DNA from: Chitinophaga sedimenti
Lineage (GTDB): Bacteria > Bacteroidota > Bacteroidia > Chitinophagales > Chitinophagaceae
Assembly (NCBI RefSeq): GCF_023156195.1
Contig: NZ_JAKUKA010000001.1
Coordinates: 310,001-374,000 of the forward strand
Direction: 5' to 3'
Length of the DNA stretch: 64,000 bases
Each line of letters begins with the position of its first letter. Position 1 is the first letter of the stretch. The notes beneath the pieces are model-generated. The model had not been told where the DNA came from, made no database searches, and saw only the letters and a program-made list of their open reading frames with translations. The position numbers and the translations under genes were made by a program. Shown here piece by piece: positions 20,717 to 33,981 of this stretch.

Positions 20717-23367
20717 ATGGCAGGAAACAAATTGAAAACCGAAAAGAAAAAGGCGGATAGCAAAAAGCCGCAGGCCAAGCCAGCCGACCCCGATGTGCTG
20801 AAGCCGGACAAAGAGCCGGAAGTGAAAGTGAAGGAACTGGTAAAGGATGAACGCACCCATAAAGTATTGGGTGTAACCCTGCTGTTGTTATCTCTTTATT
20901 GCTTCATTGCGTTTACCTCTTATCTCTTTTCCTGGCAGGAAGACCAGGACAAAGTGTTCAGATATTCCGCCCGCATTTTGTTCAGCAACGATGTGGAAGT
21001 AGACAACCTGCTGGGCCGCCTCGGCGCCTTTGTATCGCATTGGTTTTTTTACAAGGGATTTGGACTGGCATCGTACCTGTTCTGTTATTTCTTTTTCATT
21101 TTAGGGGTGAACTACATTGTTGGCCGCCGCGTATTCCGCGTATGGCGCAACATCAAGTATATTTTATTCGGGTTGATCTTCATCAGCACCACGCTGGCGT
21201 TTATTTCCGGTAAAGCATCGTTCCCGTGGGGCGGCGCTACCGGTACCGCGCTTAACAAGTGGACCAGCGGTTTCGTTGGCAAGGCCGGTATGGGCCTGCT
21301 GTTACTGGTAGCCGGTTTAAGCTGGGTAATCTGGAAGTTTAATATCGATTTCAAAATACCAGAAAAGAAAAAACAGCCGCCTGTTAAACCTGCAAGAGTA
21401 GCAGAAACAGGTCCCGTTTTACATATTGATGAGGAAGTGGAACCGAAGGAAGATCCTACCCTGGAGCCAATGACGGCTACCTTCCGCGGTAATGGGCTGA
21501 AAGAGGAGAGTGGTGTAACCGTGATTCCGCCAGTAACAGAAGAAGACTTTGATCCCTCGCTGCAGCTGGTAGAGCGCGAAGACCCTGCTGTGAAGGCGCC
21601 ACACATCACCTACATTCCGCCGGTAATTCCGCCACCGGTAGAAGAGCCGCTGCTGGAACTGGTAGAAGACGATGAGCCGCCGTTTGATATGACGGAGGTT
21701 ACGAAACCGGCCGAGCTGGAAGTTCCCGAACAGCCGGTAAGCCGCCGCCCTAAAACGGCAGGCGAAGTAGCATTCGAGATCAAACCGCCGGTAGAGGAAA
21801 ATGTAGCGGAAGACGACGACGTACACCAGGGCCCATTGCCCGTGCGCGAACACGTAACCGCCGATCCGTATGAACCTACACTGGACCTCCGCGATTATAG
21901 ATATCCCACGCTGGAAATGCTGGAGAGCCATGGTTCAGATAAGATTGTACAGGATGCGAGCGAACTGGAAAAGAACAAGAACCAGATCATCGACACGCTC
22001 AAGAACTATGATATCCAGATCCAGAAGATCAGCGCTACAGTGGGTCCTACAGTAACCCTGTACGAGATCGTACCGGCGGCCGGTGTGCGTATTTCGCGCA
22101 TTAAGAACCTGGAGGACGATATTGCACTGAGCTTATCGGCCTTGGGCATCCGTATCATTGCGCCTATTCCGGGTAAAGGTACCATCGGTATCGAGGTGCC
22201 GAATGTGAAGAAGAGCATTGTGTCGCTGCGCAATATGCTGGCGTCGGAGAAGTTCATGAACAGTAATATGGACCTGCCGGTGGCCATCGGGAAAAAGATC
22301 GATAACGAGAACTTTATCGCCGACCTGGCCAAAATGCCCCACCTGTTGATGGCGGGTGCTACCGGTCAGGGTAAATCAGTGGGTATCAATACCCTGCTGG
22401 TATCGCTGCTGTATAAAAACATCCTTCCCAGCTGAAGTTTGTACTGGTAGACCCCAAAAAGGTGGAGCTTTCTCTCTATAAGTTGATAGAAAAGCACTTT
22501 TTGGCCAAACTGCCGGGCGAAGAAGACGCCATCATTACCGATACCAAAAGGTGATTCACACGCTGAACGCCCTGTGTATAGAAATGGACGTGCGCTACGA
22601 CCTGTTGAAAGAGGCTGCTACCCGTAATATCAGGGAGTACAATGCCAAATTCACCGCCCGCAAGCTCAATCCGTTGAAAGGTCACCGCTTCCTGCCGTTT
22701 ATCGTGCTGGTGGTGGACGAGTTCGCCGACCTGATCATGACGGCCGGTAAGGAAGTGGAAATGCCGATTGCGCGTTTGGCCCAGCTGGCCCGCGCGGTGG
22801 GTATTCACCTGATTATCGCCACGCAGCGTCCTTCCGTAAACATTATTACGGGTACGATCAAGGCGAACTTCCCGGCCCGTATTGCTTTTAAGGTATCTTC
22901 CAAAGTAGATAGCCGCACCATCCTCGGATATTGGCGGCGCCGAGCAGCTGATCGGGCAGGGCGACATGCTTATCAGCTATAACGGTGAGCTGGTTCGTCT
23001 CCAATGTGCGTTCGTAGACACACCCGAAGTAGAGAAAGTGGCCGAGTTTATCGGCGAACAACGGGGTTACCCCGAGGCGTTCCTGCTGCCGGAGTATGTT
23101 GATGAGAAAGACATGGAGGGCAAGGATTTCAGCCTGGCCGACCGCGACCCGCTGTTCGAGGAAGCTGCCCGCGTGATCGTGCAGAACCAGCAGGGGTCTA
23201 CTTCCTTATTGCAGAGACGGATGAAACTTGGCTATAACCGCGCCGGCAGGCTCATGGACCAGTTGGAAGCCTCAGGCATCGTTGGCCCCAACCTCGGTAG
23301 TAAGGCCAGGGAGGTGAACGTTAAGACAGAAGCCGATCTCGAAGAAATTCTTAATAATTTGTTATAA
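20717..23367 (+). CDS. ftsK: DNA translocase FtsK (three frameshifts in assembly)
   Basis: FtsK pumps DNA at the septum and helps resolve chromosome dimers. After correction it has 883 residues: a lysine-rich cytoplasmic start, four membrane helices (about residues 55-210), an acidic/proline linker (to about 400), the alpha domain, the motor with Walker [16 protein letters not shown] (about 550) and Walker [13 protein letters not shown], and a C-terminal gamma winged helix ([20 protein letters not shown]). Two breaks are A-run losses (about 22417 and 22547). The third, near 22926, is an extra G; removing it restores [16 protein letters not shown]. Essential function argues for assembly errors. 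Confidence 0.95.
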
Positions 23368-23496
23368 TTTTTGCGGAAACCCGCCCGCATTTCCACTTTT
23401 GGCAGGAATTGCGATTTTTGCATTTCATTAAACCTGTTAGGCACAGCATTTGTCTTATACCCGGTGAAAAAACCAATAACTGTTATAAAACTCAAG

Positions 23497-24149
23497 ATGA
23501 TGAAGAAAACGATACTTATAGGCGCCCTGCTGTGTGGAATAGTATCTGTCAGCTCCGCACAATCCACCGATCCTAAAGCGAAAGTGGTGCTGGATGGCGT
23601 AAGCAAAAAATTTAAATCGCTGACCTCCGTGGTAGCCAACTTCATCCTCAAGGTGGAAGGAGCGAACAATAAAGTATCTGACACCAAGAAAGGTACGGTA
23701 TTCCTGAAAGGCGCTAAATATAAAGTGGCGCTGGACGGCCAGGAAATTATCAGCGATAACAAAACTTCGTGGACATACAGCAAAGACGTGAACGAAGTAA
23801 CCATTAACTCGGTAGACCAGAGCTCCAGTGCGATGACACCAGCAAAACTGTTCACCAACTTCTACGACAAAGACTATCTGTACCGCATGGAAGGCGAAAC
23901 GACCGAAAAAGGTAAAGTGTTGCAGAACATTGAGCTGACGCCAACCGATAAATCCAAATCCATGTTTAAAGTGCTGGTATCTATCGATAAAAGAGCCAGA
24001 CCATTGCAAGGATGAAGATGTTTGAAAAGAACGGTAACAAAGTAACTTACGAGATTACCAACTTTACGCCCAATGCCGCTGTAACCGAAGGCACCTTTAC
24101 CTTCGACGCGAAAAAATACCCGGGTGTAGAGGTAGTGGATCTCCGCTAA
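23497..24149 (+). CDS. lolA: Outer-membrane lipoprotein carrier protein LolA (frameshifted in assembly)
   Basis: LolA carries lipoproteins across the periplasm. The ATG at 23497 starts a signal peptide (MMKKTILIGALLCGIVSVSSA), and the mature part is a beta-sheet protein with KGTVFLKGAKYKVAL. An A run near 23990 has lost one A; correction gives IDKKSQTIARMKMFEKNG and a natural end at VEVVDLR, 217 residues in total. It follows ftsK, an order seen in several Bacteroidota. Given the many lipoproteins in this window, its presence fits. Confidence 0.9.
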
Positions 24150-24176
24150 TAACGCTTTACAACAGCAAAAAGAACG

Positions 24177-24217
24177 AAGCCCATTGGTCTGGACTAACAT
24201 ACCGGATCAATGGGCTT
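24177..24217 (+). terminator. Terminator after lolA
   Basis: A 10-bp perfect stem (AAGCCCATTG with CAATGGGCTT) encloses a 21-base loop and is followed by a short T run. Confidence 0.7.
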
Positions 24218-24283
24218 TTCTGTGCCTGTCAGCGGCGTGTAATACAATGGTAAACGATGTATACAACTTCCTACATTTTTCAC

Positions 24284-24291
24284 TACCTTTG
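24284..24291 (+). promoter_or_regulatory. -7 promoter element for lpdA
   Basis: TACCTTTG matches TAnnTTTG exactly and ends 27 bases before the ATG at 24319. It also supports that start over any upstream in-frame start. Confidence 0.65.
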
Positions 24292-24318
24292 GCAAGTTTA
24301 ATTTTAAAATCCAACAAT

Positions 24319-25725
<1,407 letters not shown>

Positions 25726-25752
25726 TCAAATTCAAAGCAGTTAATAAAGATG

Positions 25753-25786
25753 CAGCCGGACAGCGAAAGTTGTCCGGCTGTTCTTT
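25753..25786 (+). terminator. Intrinsic terminator after lpdA
   Basis: A perfect 10-bp stem, CAGCCGGACA with TGTCCGGCTG, has an 8-base loop and is followed by a T-rich tract. Confidence 0.85.
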
Positions 25787-25832
25787 TTCCGTTAAATTGC
25801 TTTTTTTACTACACCAAAGAACAGCTACAAGT

Positions 25833-28040
25833 ATGTTGCAACAAATGCTGAAACGCGCCGTGCTGCCCGCACTGCTCGTACTCACACAATTCCGGGCCCA
25901 GGCCACCGAAGGCATGTGGCTGCCGCACCTGCTCTCCAATATGAATGAGAAAGAAATGAAGGGAATGGGCATGAAGATCAGCGCGGCCGACATTTACAAT
26001 GTAAACAAAGGCAGTCTTAAAGATGCGATCGTAAGTCTGGGTGGCTTTTGCACCGGCGAACTCATATCTTCCCAAAGCCTGTTGCTCACCAATCACCACT
26101 GTGGTTACGCGGCTATTCAAAGTCATTCTTCCGTACAAAATAACTATCTCGATAACGGCTTCTGGGCCCGTACGCAGGCCGAAGAGCTGCCAAACAAAGG
26201 CCTCTTCGTTACTTTTATTGTGAAGATAGAAGATGTTACCCTGCAGGCTTTGCAGGGTGTAAGCCGCAGCACGACCGAAAAGGACAGGGTGCGCATCATC
26301 GAGGAGAATCTTACTAAGATAAAAACGAACGCTAAGAAGGAAAGCTACCAGGATGCACTGATTAAGCCTTTTTATGAAGGCAACCAGTATTACCTGTTCG
26401 TAACGGAAACGTACCGCGACGTCCGCCTCGTAGGTGCGCCGCCATCATCTATAGGTAAGTTCGGATCGGATACGGACAACTGGATGTGGCCGCGTCATAC
26501 AGGCGATTTTTCGCTGTTTCGCATTTATGCGGGTAAGGATGGCCGGCCGGCTGAATATTCGCCTGAAAACGTGCCTTTAAAGCCCAAACACTTTTTACCC
26601 GTTTCGTTAGATGGTATTGCCGAGAACGATTTTACCATGGTATTCGGTTTCCCGGGCCGTACGCAGGAATACCTGCCGTCTGAAGCCGTGAAACTCACCG
26701 TGGAAGGACAGGACGTAGCCAAGGTAAGCATGCGCGATGCCGCGTTAAAAATCATTGACGGCTTTATGCGCCAGGATGAAAAGATCAAAATTCAATATGC
26801 TGCGAAATACGCCAGCACCGCCAATGCCCGGAAGAAGTGGATCGGCGAGATGCAGGGCGTGCAGCAAACCAAGGGTATCGAAAAGCGGGTGGCTTACGAG
26901 GCCGAATATACCAAACGCCTGAACGGCAATGCTTCCCTGCAGGCAAAGTATAACGGCGTGCTTGATTCGCTCAATGCACTGTACCGCGATTTTGGTCCTT
27001 ATGCCATAAACCGCGATTATTACAATGAGCTGATCCGGAACGTGGAACTGTTATCGCTTTCCGATAAGATCGTGACCATGTTGTACGATGTGAGAGAGAA
27101 AGGGGAGGCGGCCTATCCAGAGCTGCGTGACAAGCTGCTGGCGGCGCAAGAGTCGTTCTACAAAGACTTCAGCCCCAAAGTGGACCACGATGTCGCCGCA
27201 GCATTACTCGATCTTTATTTCACGAACGTACCGAGCCGTTATATTGGCGGAGAGGCTACGCAGATATGGATGGAGACGAATAAAAGCGGGAAGCAGGCCG
27301 CGGATAAGTACTACAGCAATTCAGCCTTACTTTCTTACGATAAGTTGAAAGCGTTTCTCAATAAACCTTACCGCGACGTAGCCACGGCGATCTTCAGCGA
27401 TCCGGTTACGCGGATGGGTATCGCATTGCGCAATGGTTATGTGGAACACGTCAACAATCCGGCTGCCGGTATGCAGAACGATATAAACCGTTTGCAACGC
27501 GTGTACATGCAGGCACAGATGGAAGTGCTGGATAACCGCCGTTTTTACCCGGATGCGAACAGCACGCTGCGCATTACTTACGGTAAAGTAAACGGCTACA
27601 AACCTGCCGATGCTAAAACATATGATTACTACACCACGCTTGATGGTGTCATGGAAAAATATAAACCCGGCGATTATGAGTTTGATGTGCCCGAGAAACT
27701 GCGGAGCCTTTATGCCGCGAAAGATTACGGCCAGTATGGCGTAAACGGGAAAATGCCTGTTTGCTTCATTGCTTCCAACCACACTACCGGCGGCAACTCC
27801 GGCAGTCCCGCGCTGGATGCGTATGGCAACCTGGTAGGACTTAACTTCGACCGTACCTGGGAAGGCACGATGAGCGATATCAACTACGACGCGTCTATCT
27901 GCCGTAACATTATGGTGGATATCCGGTATGTACTGTTTATCATCGATAAATATGCCGGGGCAAAGCGACTGGTGGACGAGATGAAGCTGGTGCATCCGAA
28001 GAAAGCTGCTGTGAAAGCGGCGCCGGCGAAGCGGGCGTAA
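25833..28040 (+). CDS. S46-family dipeptidyl-peptidase (DPP7/DPP11-like)
   Basis: S46 enzymes are periplasmic serine exopeptidases that release dipeptides for amino-acid nutrition. The 735-residue protein starts with a signal peptide (ATG 25833), followed by TEGMWLPHLL, typical of the family. The catalytic His is in LLTNHHCGY (about residue 89), and the Ser is in GGNSGSPALDAYG (about 650). The residue 18 positions after the Ser is Arg (NFDRTWEG). In Porphyromonas enzymes this position separates DPP11 (Arg, cuts after Asp/Glu) from DPP7 (Gly, hydrophobic), so DPP11-like specificity is inferred. The frame is intact, and the tail is rich in Lys and Ala. Confidence 0.92.
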   Translation: MLQQMLKRAVLPALLVLTQFRAQATEGMWLPHLLSNMNEKEMKGMGMKISAADIYNVNKGSLKDAIVSLGGFCTGELISSQSLLLTNHHCGYAAIQSHSSVQNNYLDNGFWARTQAEELPNKGLFVTFIVKIEDVTLQALQGVSRSTTEKDRVRIIEENLTKIKTNAKKESYQDALIKPFYEGNQYYLFVTETYRDVRLVGAPPSSIGKFGSDTDNWMWPRHTGDFSLFRIYAGKDGRPAEYSPENVPLKPKHFLPVSLDGIAENDFTMVFGFPGRTQEYLPSEAVKLTVEGQDVAKVSMRDAALKIIDGFMRQDEKIKIQYAAKYASTANARKKWIGEMQGVQQTKGIEKRVAYEAEYTKRLNGNASLQAKYNGVLDSLNALYRDFGPYAINRDYYNELIRNVELLSLSDKIVTMLYDVREKGEAAYPELRDKLLAAQESFYKDFSPKVDHDVAAALLDLYFTNVPSRYIGGEATQIWMETNKSGKQAADKYYSNSALLSYDKLKAFLNKPYRDVATAIFSDPVTRMGIALRNGYVEHVNNPAAGMQNDINRLQRVYMQAQMEVLDNRRFYPDANSTLRITYGKVNGYKPADAKTYDYYTTLDGVMEKYKPGDYEFDVPEKLRSLYAAKDYGQYGVNGKMPVCFIASNHTTGGNSGSPALDAYGNLVGLNFDRTWEGTMSDINYDASICRNIMVDIRYVLFIIDKYAGAKRLVDEMKLVHPKKAAVKAAPAKRA

Positions 28041-28046
28041 CGACAT

Positions 28047-28077
28047 AAGAAAGCCGGGTGACTCACCCGGCTTTCTT
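28047..28077. terminator. Bidirectional terminator
   Basis: A perfect 14-bp stem, AAGAAAGCCGGGTG with CACCCGGCTTTCTT, has a 3-base loop between the convergent S46 peptidase and methyltransferase genes. Confidence 0.9.
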
Positions 28078-28079
28078 AT

Positions 28080-28976
28080 TTATCCCTGAATTTTACATTC
28101 ATACACGATCGAACTACACACATCCACATTCCTTAGTGCCTTCCGATAAGATGTAAACCCGTTCCAGAAACCTTTCAACAGTCCGCCGCCACCGGTTTTA
28201 TACTTTTCGCTCAGCAGGCTTACATAAAACGAATCAAACACCATCGGATGTTTTTACCACGGTCACGCCGTGCGCCTGCAACATGTTTTGCATGGCGGTG
28301 GGGGAGAAGTGGTAGAGGTGACGCGGTACGTCATAGGCGGCCCAGTGTTCGCCATAATGCTGCGCGTCTTTGGAGGTATAGTTAGGCACGGCGATGAGTA
28401 AGGCGCCGCCGGGCTTCAGCACTTTTTTATTTGTTCCACGTAACCGTGCAGGTTGTGCACGTGCTCCATTACATGCCACATGGTTACCACATCGAACTGC
28501 GCGGGCTCCGGGCCAAAGAACGCTTCGGGAGGAAGTGCTTTCAGTTTGTACAGTGTTTCGGCGTTGGCGCGTGCGCCTTCGTCCGGTTCGATGCAGGTTA
28601 CCTGCCAGCCGGTTTGCTGCATAAAGTGGGCAAACGCACCGGTGCCCGCGCCAATGTCCAGCAGTGAACCTTCCTTCAGTTTTGCGGCAGACTTCACCCA
28701 GTTCTGTTTGGAGCGGAGCGTAATCTTGCGCGCACTGTGGTACAGGCGGTTGACGAGGCCTTCTTTGGTTTCGGTGTGAGAGATATATTCTTCCGACTTA
28801 TAGAATGCGCCAATCTCGCTTTCGTCGGGAATATTTTGCGTGAAACGGCCGGTGCAATGTGCACAATGCCATATTTCGAAGGATGATTCAGATACTGTGT
28901 AATCCACGGCGTTCAGCGCGTGGCTGATCTTATCGGACCCACATAAGGGACAGTATTGGTAAAAAATACGGCTCAT
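28080..28976 (-). CDS. Class I SAM-dependent methyltransferase (frameshifted in assembly)
   Basis: The N-terminal part has two zinc-like Cys pairs (CPLCGSDK and CAHCTGRF), as in Bacteroidota methyltransferases near cell-surface sugar genes. The SAM-binding motif LLDIGAGTGAF is near residue 100, and WHVMEHVHNLHGYVEQI follows. An A run of six near 28428 has lost one A, which hides KKVLKPGGALLIAVPNY. Near 28250 an A run of five seems to have one extra A; removing it restores VVKHPMVFDSFYVSLLSEKY and a stop at 28080, giving 298 residues. The substrate cannot be told. Confidence 0.83.
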
Positions 28977-28993
28977 GTTGCTTTGTTCCGGTT

Positions 28994-29036
28994 TTCGCCG
29001 GCCGGGAGAAAACGCTCCTGGCCGTAGACCGGCGAA
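28994..29036. other. Stem-loop between mutase and methyltransferase genes
   Basis: An outer 8-bp stem (TTCGCCGG with CCGGCGAA) encloses an inner imperfect stem (CCGGGAG with CTCCTGG). There is no T run on the minus strand, so it may be a processing or attenuation structure and not a simple terminator. Confidence 0.35.
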
Positions 29037-29091
29037 GTTAAATGTTGAAATCCGTTTTTGCTAAAACGGGATGGTATTTTTTTGCAGACAA

Positions 29092-30637
29092 CTATCTGTA
29101 TTCTCCCCAGACTTTGCGTAATGCGTCCGAAATTTCGCCCAGTGTACAGTAGTGCTCTACCGCGTCTACTACCAGGGGCATCAGGTTGTCGGTTCCACGG
29201 GCGGCCGCTTCAATAGCAGCCAGCAGCGATTGTACCTTCGCGTTATCCCTGCGCTGGCGTAAAGCGGCCAGTTTTTCGGATTGTACGCGGCGGATGCTAT
29301 CGTCTACCCGGAATACTTCGGGGACCTCTTCGGTTTCTACAGTAAATTTGTTGACCCCTACGATCACTTTTTCGCCCCGTTCAATTTCCTGCTGGTACCG
29401 GTAGGCGCTGCGCGCAATCTCGTCTGGATAAAACCTTGTTCAATGGCGCTGACCGCGCCGCCCATGGCGTCTATCTTCTCCATCAGTTGCATGGCCTTCG
29501 CCTCTACCTCGTTGGTAAGTGCCTCTACATAAAAAGAGCCGGCCAGGGGATCTACCGTATCGGCCACGCCGCTTTCGTAGCCAACGATCTGCTGCGTGCG
29601 CAGTGCGATGCGGGCGGCCGCTTCGGTGGGCAGGGAAAGCGCTTCGTCAAAACCATTGGTGTGCAGCGACTGTGTACCTCCCAGGGTAGCGGCCATGGTT
29701 TGAATCGCTACGCGCACTATATTGTTGTGTGGCTGTTGTGCGGTAAGGGTGCTGCCCCGGTCTGGGTATGAAAGCGCAGCATCTGTGCTTTTGGATCGGT
29801 GGCGCCCAGTTCCTTCGTAATATTCGCCCACATGCGGCGGGCGGCGCGGAACTTGGCCACTTCTTCGAAAAGATGATTATGGGCGTTAAAAAAGAAGGAT
29901 AACCGTTTGGCGAACACGTTGATGTCCAGCCCTTTTTCCAGGGCGGCCTTCAGGTAGGCTTTACCGTTGGCCAGCGTAAAGGCCAGTTCCTGTACGGCAT
30001 TGGCGCCGGCCTCGCGGATGTGGTAGCCTGAAATGGAAATAGTATTCCACTTCGGGACTTCCCGGCTGCAATAGTCAAAAATGTCCGTAATCACACGCAT
30101 GGAGGGTTGCGGCGGATAAATGAAGGTGCCGCGGGCGGCGTATTCCTTCAGGATATCATTCTGGATGGTGCCCGAAATCTTTTTCAGGTCTGCACCCTGC
30201 CGTTTAGCCAGTGCTATGTATAACGCCAGCAGGATAAATCCGGTGGCGTTGATCGTCATCGATGTGGAAATATTTTCCAGTGAAATACCCTGGAACAGCA
30301 CCTCCATATCTTCGAGGGAGTCGATGGCCACACCTACTTTTCCTACTTCCCCTTCGGACATGGGATGGTCGCTGTCGTAGCCGATCTGCGTAGGCAGGTC
30401 GAAGGCTACGCTCAGGCCCATGACGCCCTGGCTGAGCAGGTAATGATAACGGCGGTTACTTTCTTCCGCAGTACTAAAACCCGCGTACTGCCGCATGGTC
30501 CACAGTTTGTCGCGGTACATGCTGGCGTGTACGCCCCGTGTAAACGGGAAGCTGCCGGGCATTTCGGTCATCGGTACCGGTTCGGTATACACCGGTTGAA
30601 TCTCAATGCCGGAATCAGTTTTAATTTGTTTCTCCAT
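29092..30637 (-). CDS. Methylmalonyl-CoA mutase family large subunit without B12-binding domain (two frameshifts in assembly)
   Basis: This is a B12-dependent acyl-CoA mutase alpha-type chain. The start has [16 protein letters not shown], where the Tyr belongs to the substrate pocket, then [25 protein letters not shown] and [18 protein letters not shown]. Breaks near 29764 (GGGG has lost a G) and 29426 (CAGGA has lost a G) hide [15 protein letters not shown] and [15 protein letters not shown]. The corrected length is 515, ending [15 protein letters not shown]. The cobalamin-binding motif DxHxxG is absent, so a separate small subunit must be encoded elsewhere. Whether it acts on methylmalonyl-CoA or another acyl-CoA (isobutyryl or hydroxyisobutyryl) is open. 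Confidence 0.88.
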
Positions 30638-30760
30638 AGCAATAACGTGGCTACAATGTTACGATTATTTTAACCATTGCGGGTACGGCACAGTTTGTGC
30701 GCCGTTAACACTCAATTCATCTTTAAAATGATAATTTGTGATTAAATCTGAAGTCCGGCT

Positions 30761-31687
30761 ATGATCAACTACCTACTGTTATCTATTACCATTATCCCGG
30801 CTTTATACAGTTTGCGCCTGGCTTATACGGCAGCCCGAAAGCCATTGCCCGATGCGGGTTTTCAGGCGGCGCTTTCCCTTGCCTTAGGACTGTTTATTTA
30901 TTTGTATGGTACCTGGGTGTACCTTAGTATTTATGCGCGTTATGCGTTCGGTATCGCTTATGTCCTGCTGGTGGTGTATGTTTTGCTTCGCCGCCGCCGC
31001 GATCAGCCGGTCAACAAACGATTAGCTTTGTGGCGCCGTATCAGTTTAAGTTTTTTTACGGTGTTGATGCTGGTGCTGAATATCCTGTACTTCACCGGCA
31101 CCACCGGCAATCCGGATACGGTGAACCTGGCCTTCCCGTTTAAAACCGGCCGTTACTTCGTGTTGCAGGGCGGCAAGGGCCTTCCGAGCAACTTCTTTCA
31201 CTTTAGTATCCGCGGCGCTATTTACGCCATGGACATTGTACGCCTGAACGAATACGGCGGCCGCGCGAACAGTGTGTTTTCGCGTAACCTGAACGACTAC
31301 GCCATTTTCGGGGATACGGTGTATAGTCCCTGCGCCGGCCGCGTGGCGCGCACCGAAACGGACAACCCGGATAACATTCCGCCTAATATGGAACGAGGAC
31401 CCAAGAATACAAACATGGTCGTAATCGAAACAGATAAGTACACAGTATTCCTCGCCCATCTGAAAAAAGGCAGTGTTATGGTGAAGGAGGGCGGCGATAT
31501 GCTGCAGCGTGGCCAGCCACTGGGCCGCGCGGGTAATTCCGGCTTCAGTGCGGAGCCGCATTTGCACATACAGGTACATGCGCGCGAGGAAGGCAAGCCC
31601 CGGTATCGCTCCAAACCGCTGTATATCCTGTTCAACGGCCGCGGATATCTGTTTAATGAGGTCATTAACGCCCGTAAAGGCTACTAA
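30761..31687 (+). CDS. M23 (LytM-like) family membrane peptidase-like protein
   Basis: The 308-residue protein has about four N-terminal membrane helices (residues 1-110) and a C-terminal LytM domain. Recognisable parts are VYSPCAGRVARTETD, FLAHLKKGSVMVKEGG and the zinc-binding HLHIQVH (about residue 268). The first zinc motif, normally HxxxD, reads IYAMD, with Ile in place of His, so cell-wall peptidase activity is doubtful. The frame is intact. The gene has no operon partner, and a terminator follows. Confidence 0.85.
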   Translation: MINYLLLSITIIPALYSLRLAYTAARKPLPDAGFQAALSLALGLFIYLYGTWVYLSIYARYAFGIAYVLLVVYVLLRRRRDQPVNKRLALWRRISLSFFTVLMLVLNILYFTGTTGNPDTVNLAFPFKTGRYFVLQGGKGLPSNFFHFSIRGAIYAMDIVRLNEYGGRANSVFSRNLNDYAIFGDTVYSPCAGRVARTETDNPDNIPPNMERGPKNTNMVVIETDKYTVFLAHLKKGSVMVKEGGDMLQRGQPLGRAGNSGFSAEPHLHIQVHAREEGKPRYRSKPLYILFNGRGYLFNEVINARKGY

Positions 31688-31690
31688 ATA

Positions 31691-31724
31691 AAAAAGACGA
31701 TGCCGGTTAAGCATCGTCTTTTTT
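31691..31724. terminator. Bidirectional terminator
   Basis: A perfect 13-bp stem, AAAAAGACGATGC with GCATCGTCTTTTT, has a 7-base loop and a T run, between convergent genes. Confidence 0.9.
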
Positions 31725-31739
31725 ATCCTATAAAGGCGG

Positions 31740-32268
31740 TTACATCAATTTTTTCGCTTCGGCGCTGATGATGCGCGCTGCAATATCCGCAGGCGACTCA
31801 CCGGTTTGCAGAAACACTTCCGGGATACCTTTGGTCAGCTCTTTACCCGGCGCATCCGACGGTAGTTTGGACGCTACCGGATCACCAGCGAAATCACCTG
31901 CTCCTTCACGGTTTTCACCGCTTCCCAGGCAGCCGGCGATACATAGATCTGCTGCGAAATGTTATGGTCAAACTCCGCTTTCACGGTTTGGATCAGTCCC
32001 ACCGGATGTCCGCCACGGTGAGGCCTGGTTGGTACACGCGGGAGATCAGGCTTTGCGGGGTAATGCGCTCCACGAACAACACCACACGCTCGTAGGCCTG
32101 CAGCTGCAGGGTAAGGGCCGGGTTGTGCTCTCCGCCCTGCCGTACCGGCAAAGTGTCACTGTCTTTATCTTTCTTCTTAAAAGAATCTTTAATCGTTGAA
32201 TATACCAGTACAATGGCGCCGATAATCAGCACCGCGTACAAAACGGTTTGTGTGGAAATAGAGCCCAT
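31740..32268 (-). CDS. Conserved membrane-anchored protein of unknown function (two frameshifts in assembly)
   Basis: I do not recognise a named function. After correction it has 176 residues: one N-terminal membrane helix (TVLYAVLIIGAIVLVYST), a charged stretch (KDSFKKKDKDSD) and a helical cytoplasmic domain starting LTLQLQAYERVVLFVERI, ending AARIISAEAKKLM. Both breaks fall at CCGG (32002-32005 and 31877-31880); reading them with one extra central base gives VGLIQTVKAEFDHN and VASKLPSDAPGKEL. It resembles small anchored proteins conserved in Bacteroidota. It has its own promoter element. Confidence 0.7.
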
Positions 32269-32291
32269 GGATGTATTAATTTTTTAGCGCA

Positions 32292-32299
32292 CAAACATA
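32292..32299 (-). promoter_or_regulatory. -7 promoter element for the anchored protein gene
   Basis: The minus strand reads TATGTTTG, an exact TAnnTTTG match ending 23 bases before the ATG at 32268. Confidence 0.55.
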
Positions 32300-32356
32300 A
32301 TAACTATTTATTATATTTTAATATTTATCCCGGAGGATAAAGAAATATTTAGGCAC

Positions 32357-33782
<1,426 letters not shown>

Positions 33783-33802
33783 AAATAAGAGTTTAATTCC
33801 AT

Positions 33803-33810
33803 CAAAATTA
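33803..33810 (-). promoter_or_regulatory. -7 promoter element for sdaA
   Basis: The minus strand reads TAATTTTG, an exact TAnnTTTG match ending 20 bases before the GTG start, which supports that start. Confidence 0.55.
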
Positions 33811-33929
33811 GCGAAAGTAAAGGGTTGTATAAGCTGCTGTGTTGCGCTAAATGACAGATATGTGAGAAAGATGCCTGCTCAGCCGCTGTTGTCACGCACT
33901 TCTGCCGTCACTTTTCGGATCAACATAAA

Positions 33930-33958
33930 GAAGCGCCTGCGATGATCGCAGGCGCTTC
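33930..33958 (-). terminator. Terminator after the first FKBP gene
   Basis: A perfect 12-bp stem, GAAGCGCCTGCG with CGCAGGCGCTTC, has a 5-base loop and lies downstream of the minus-strand FKBP gene. Confidence 0.7.
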
Positions 33959-33981
33959 GCCAAAATATCTGATCCGGGGTA

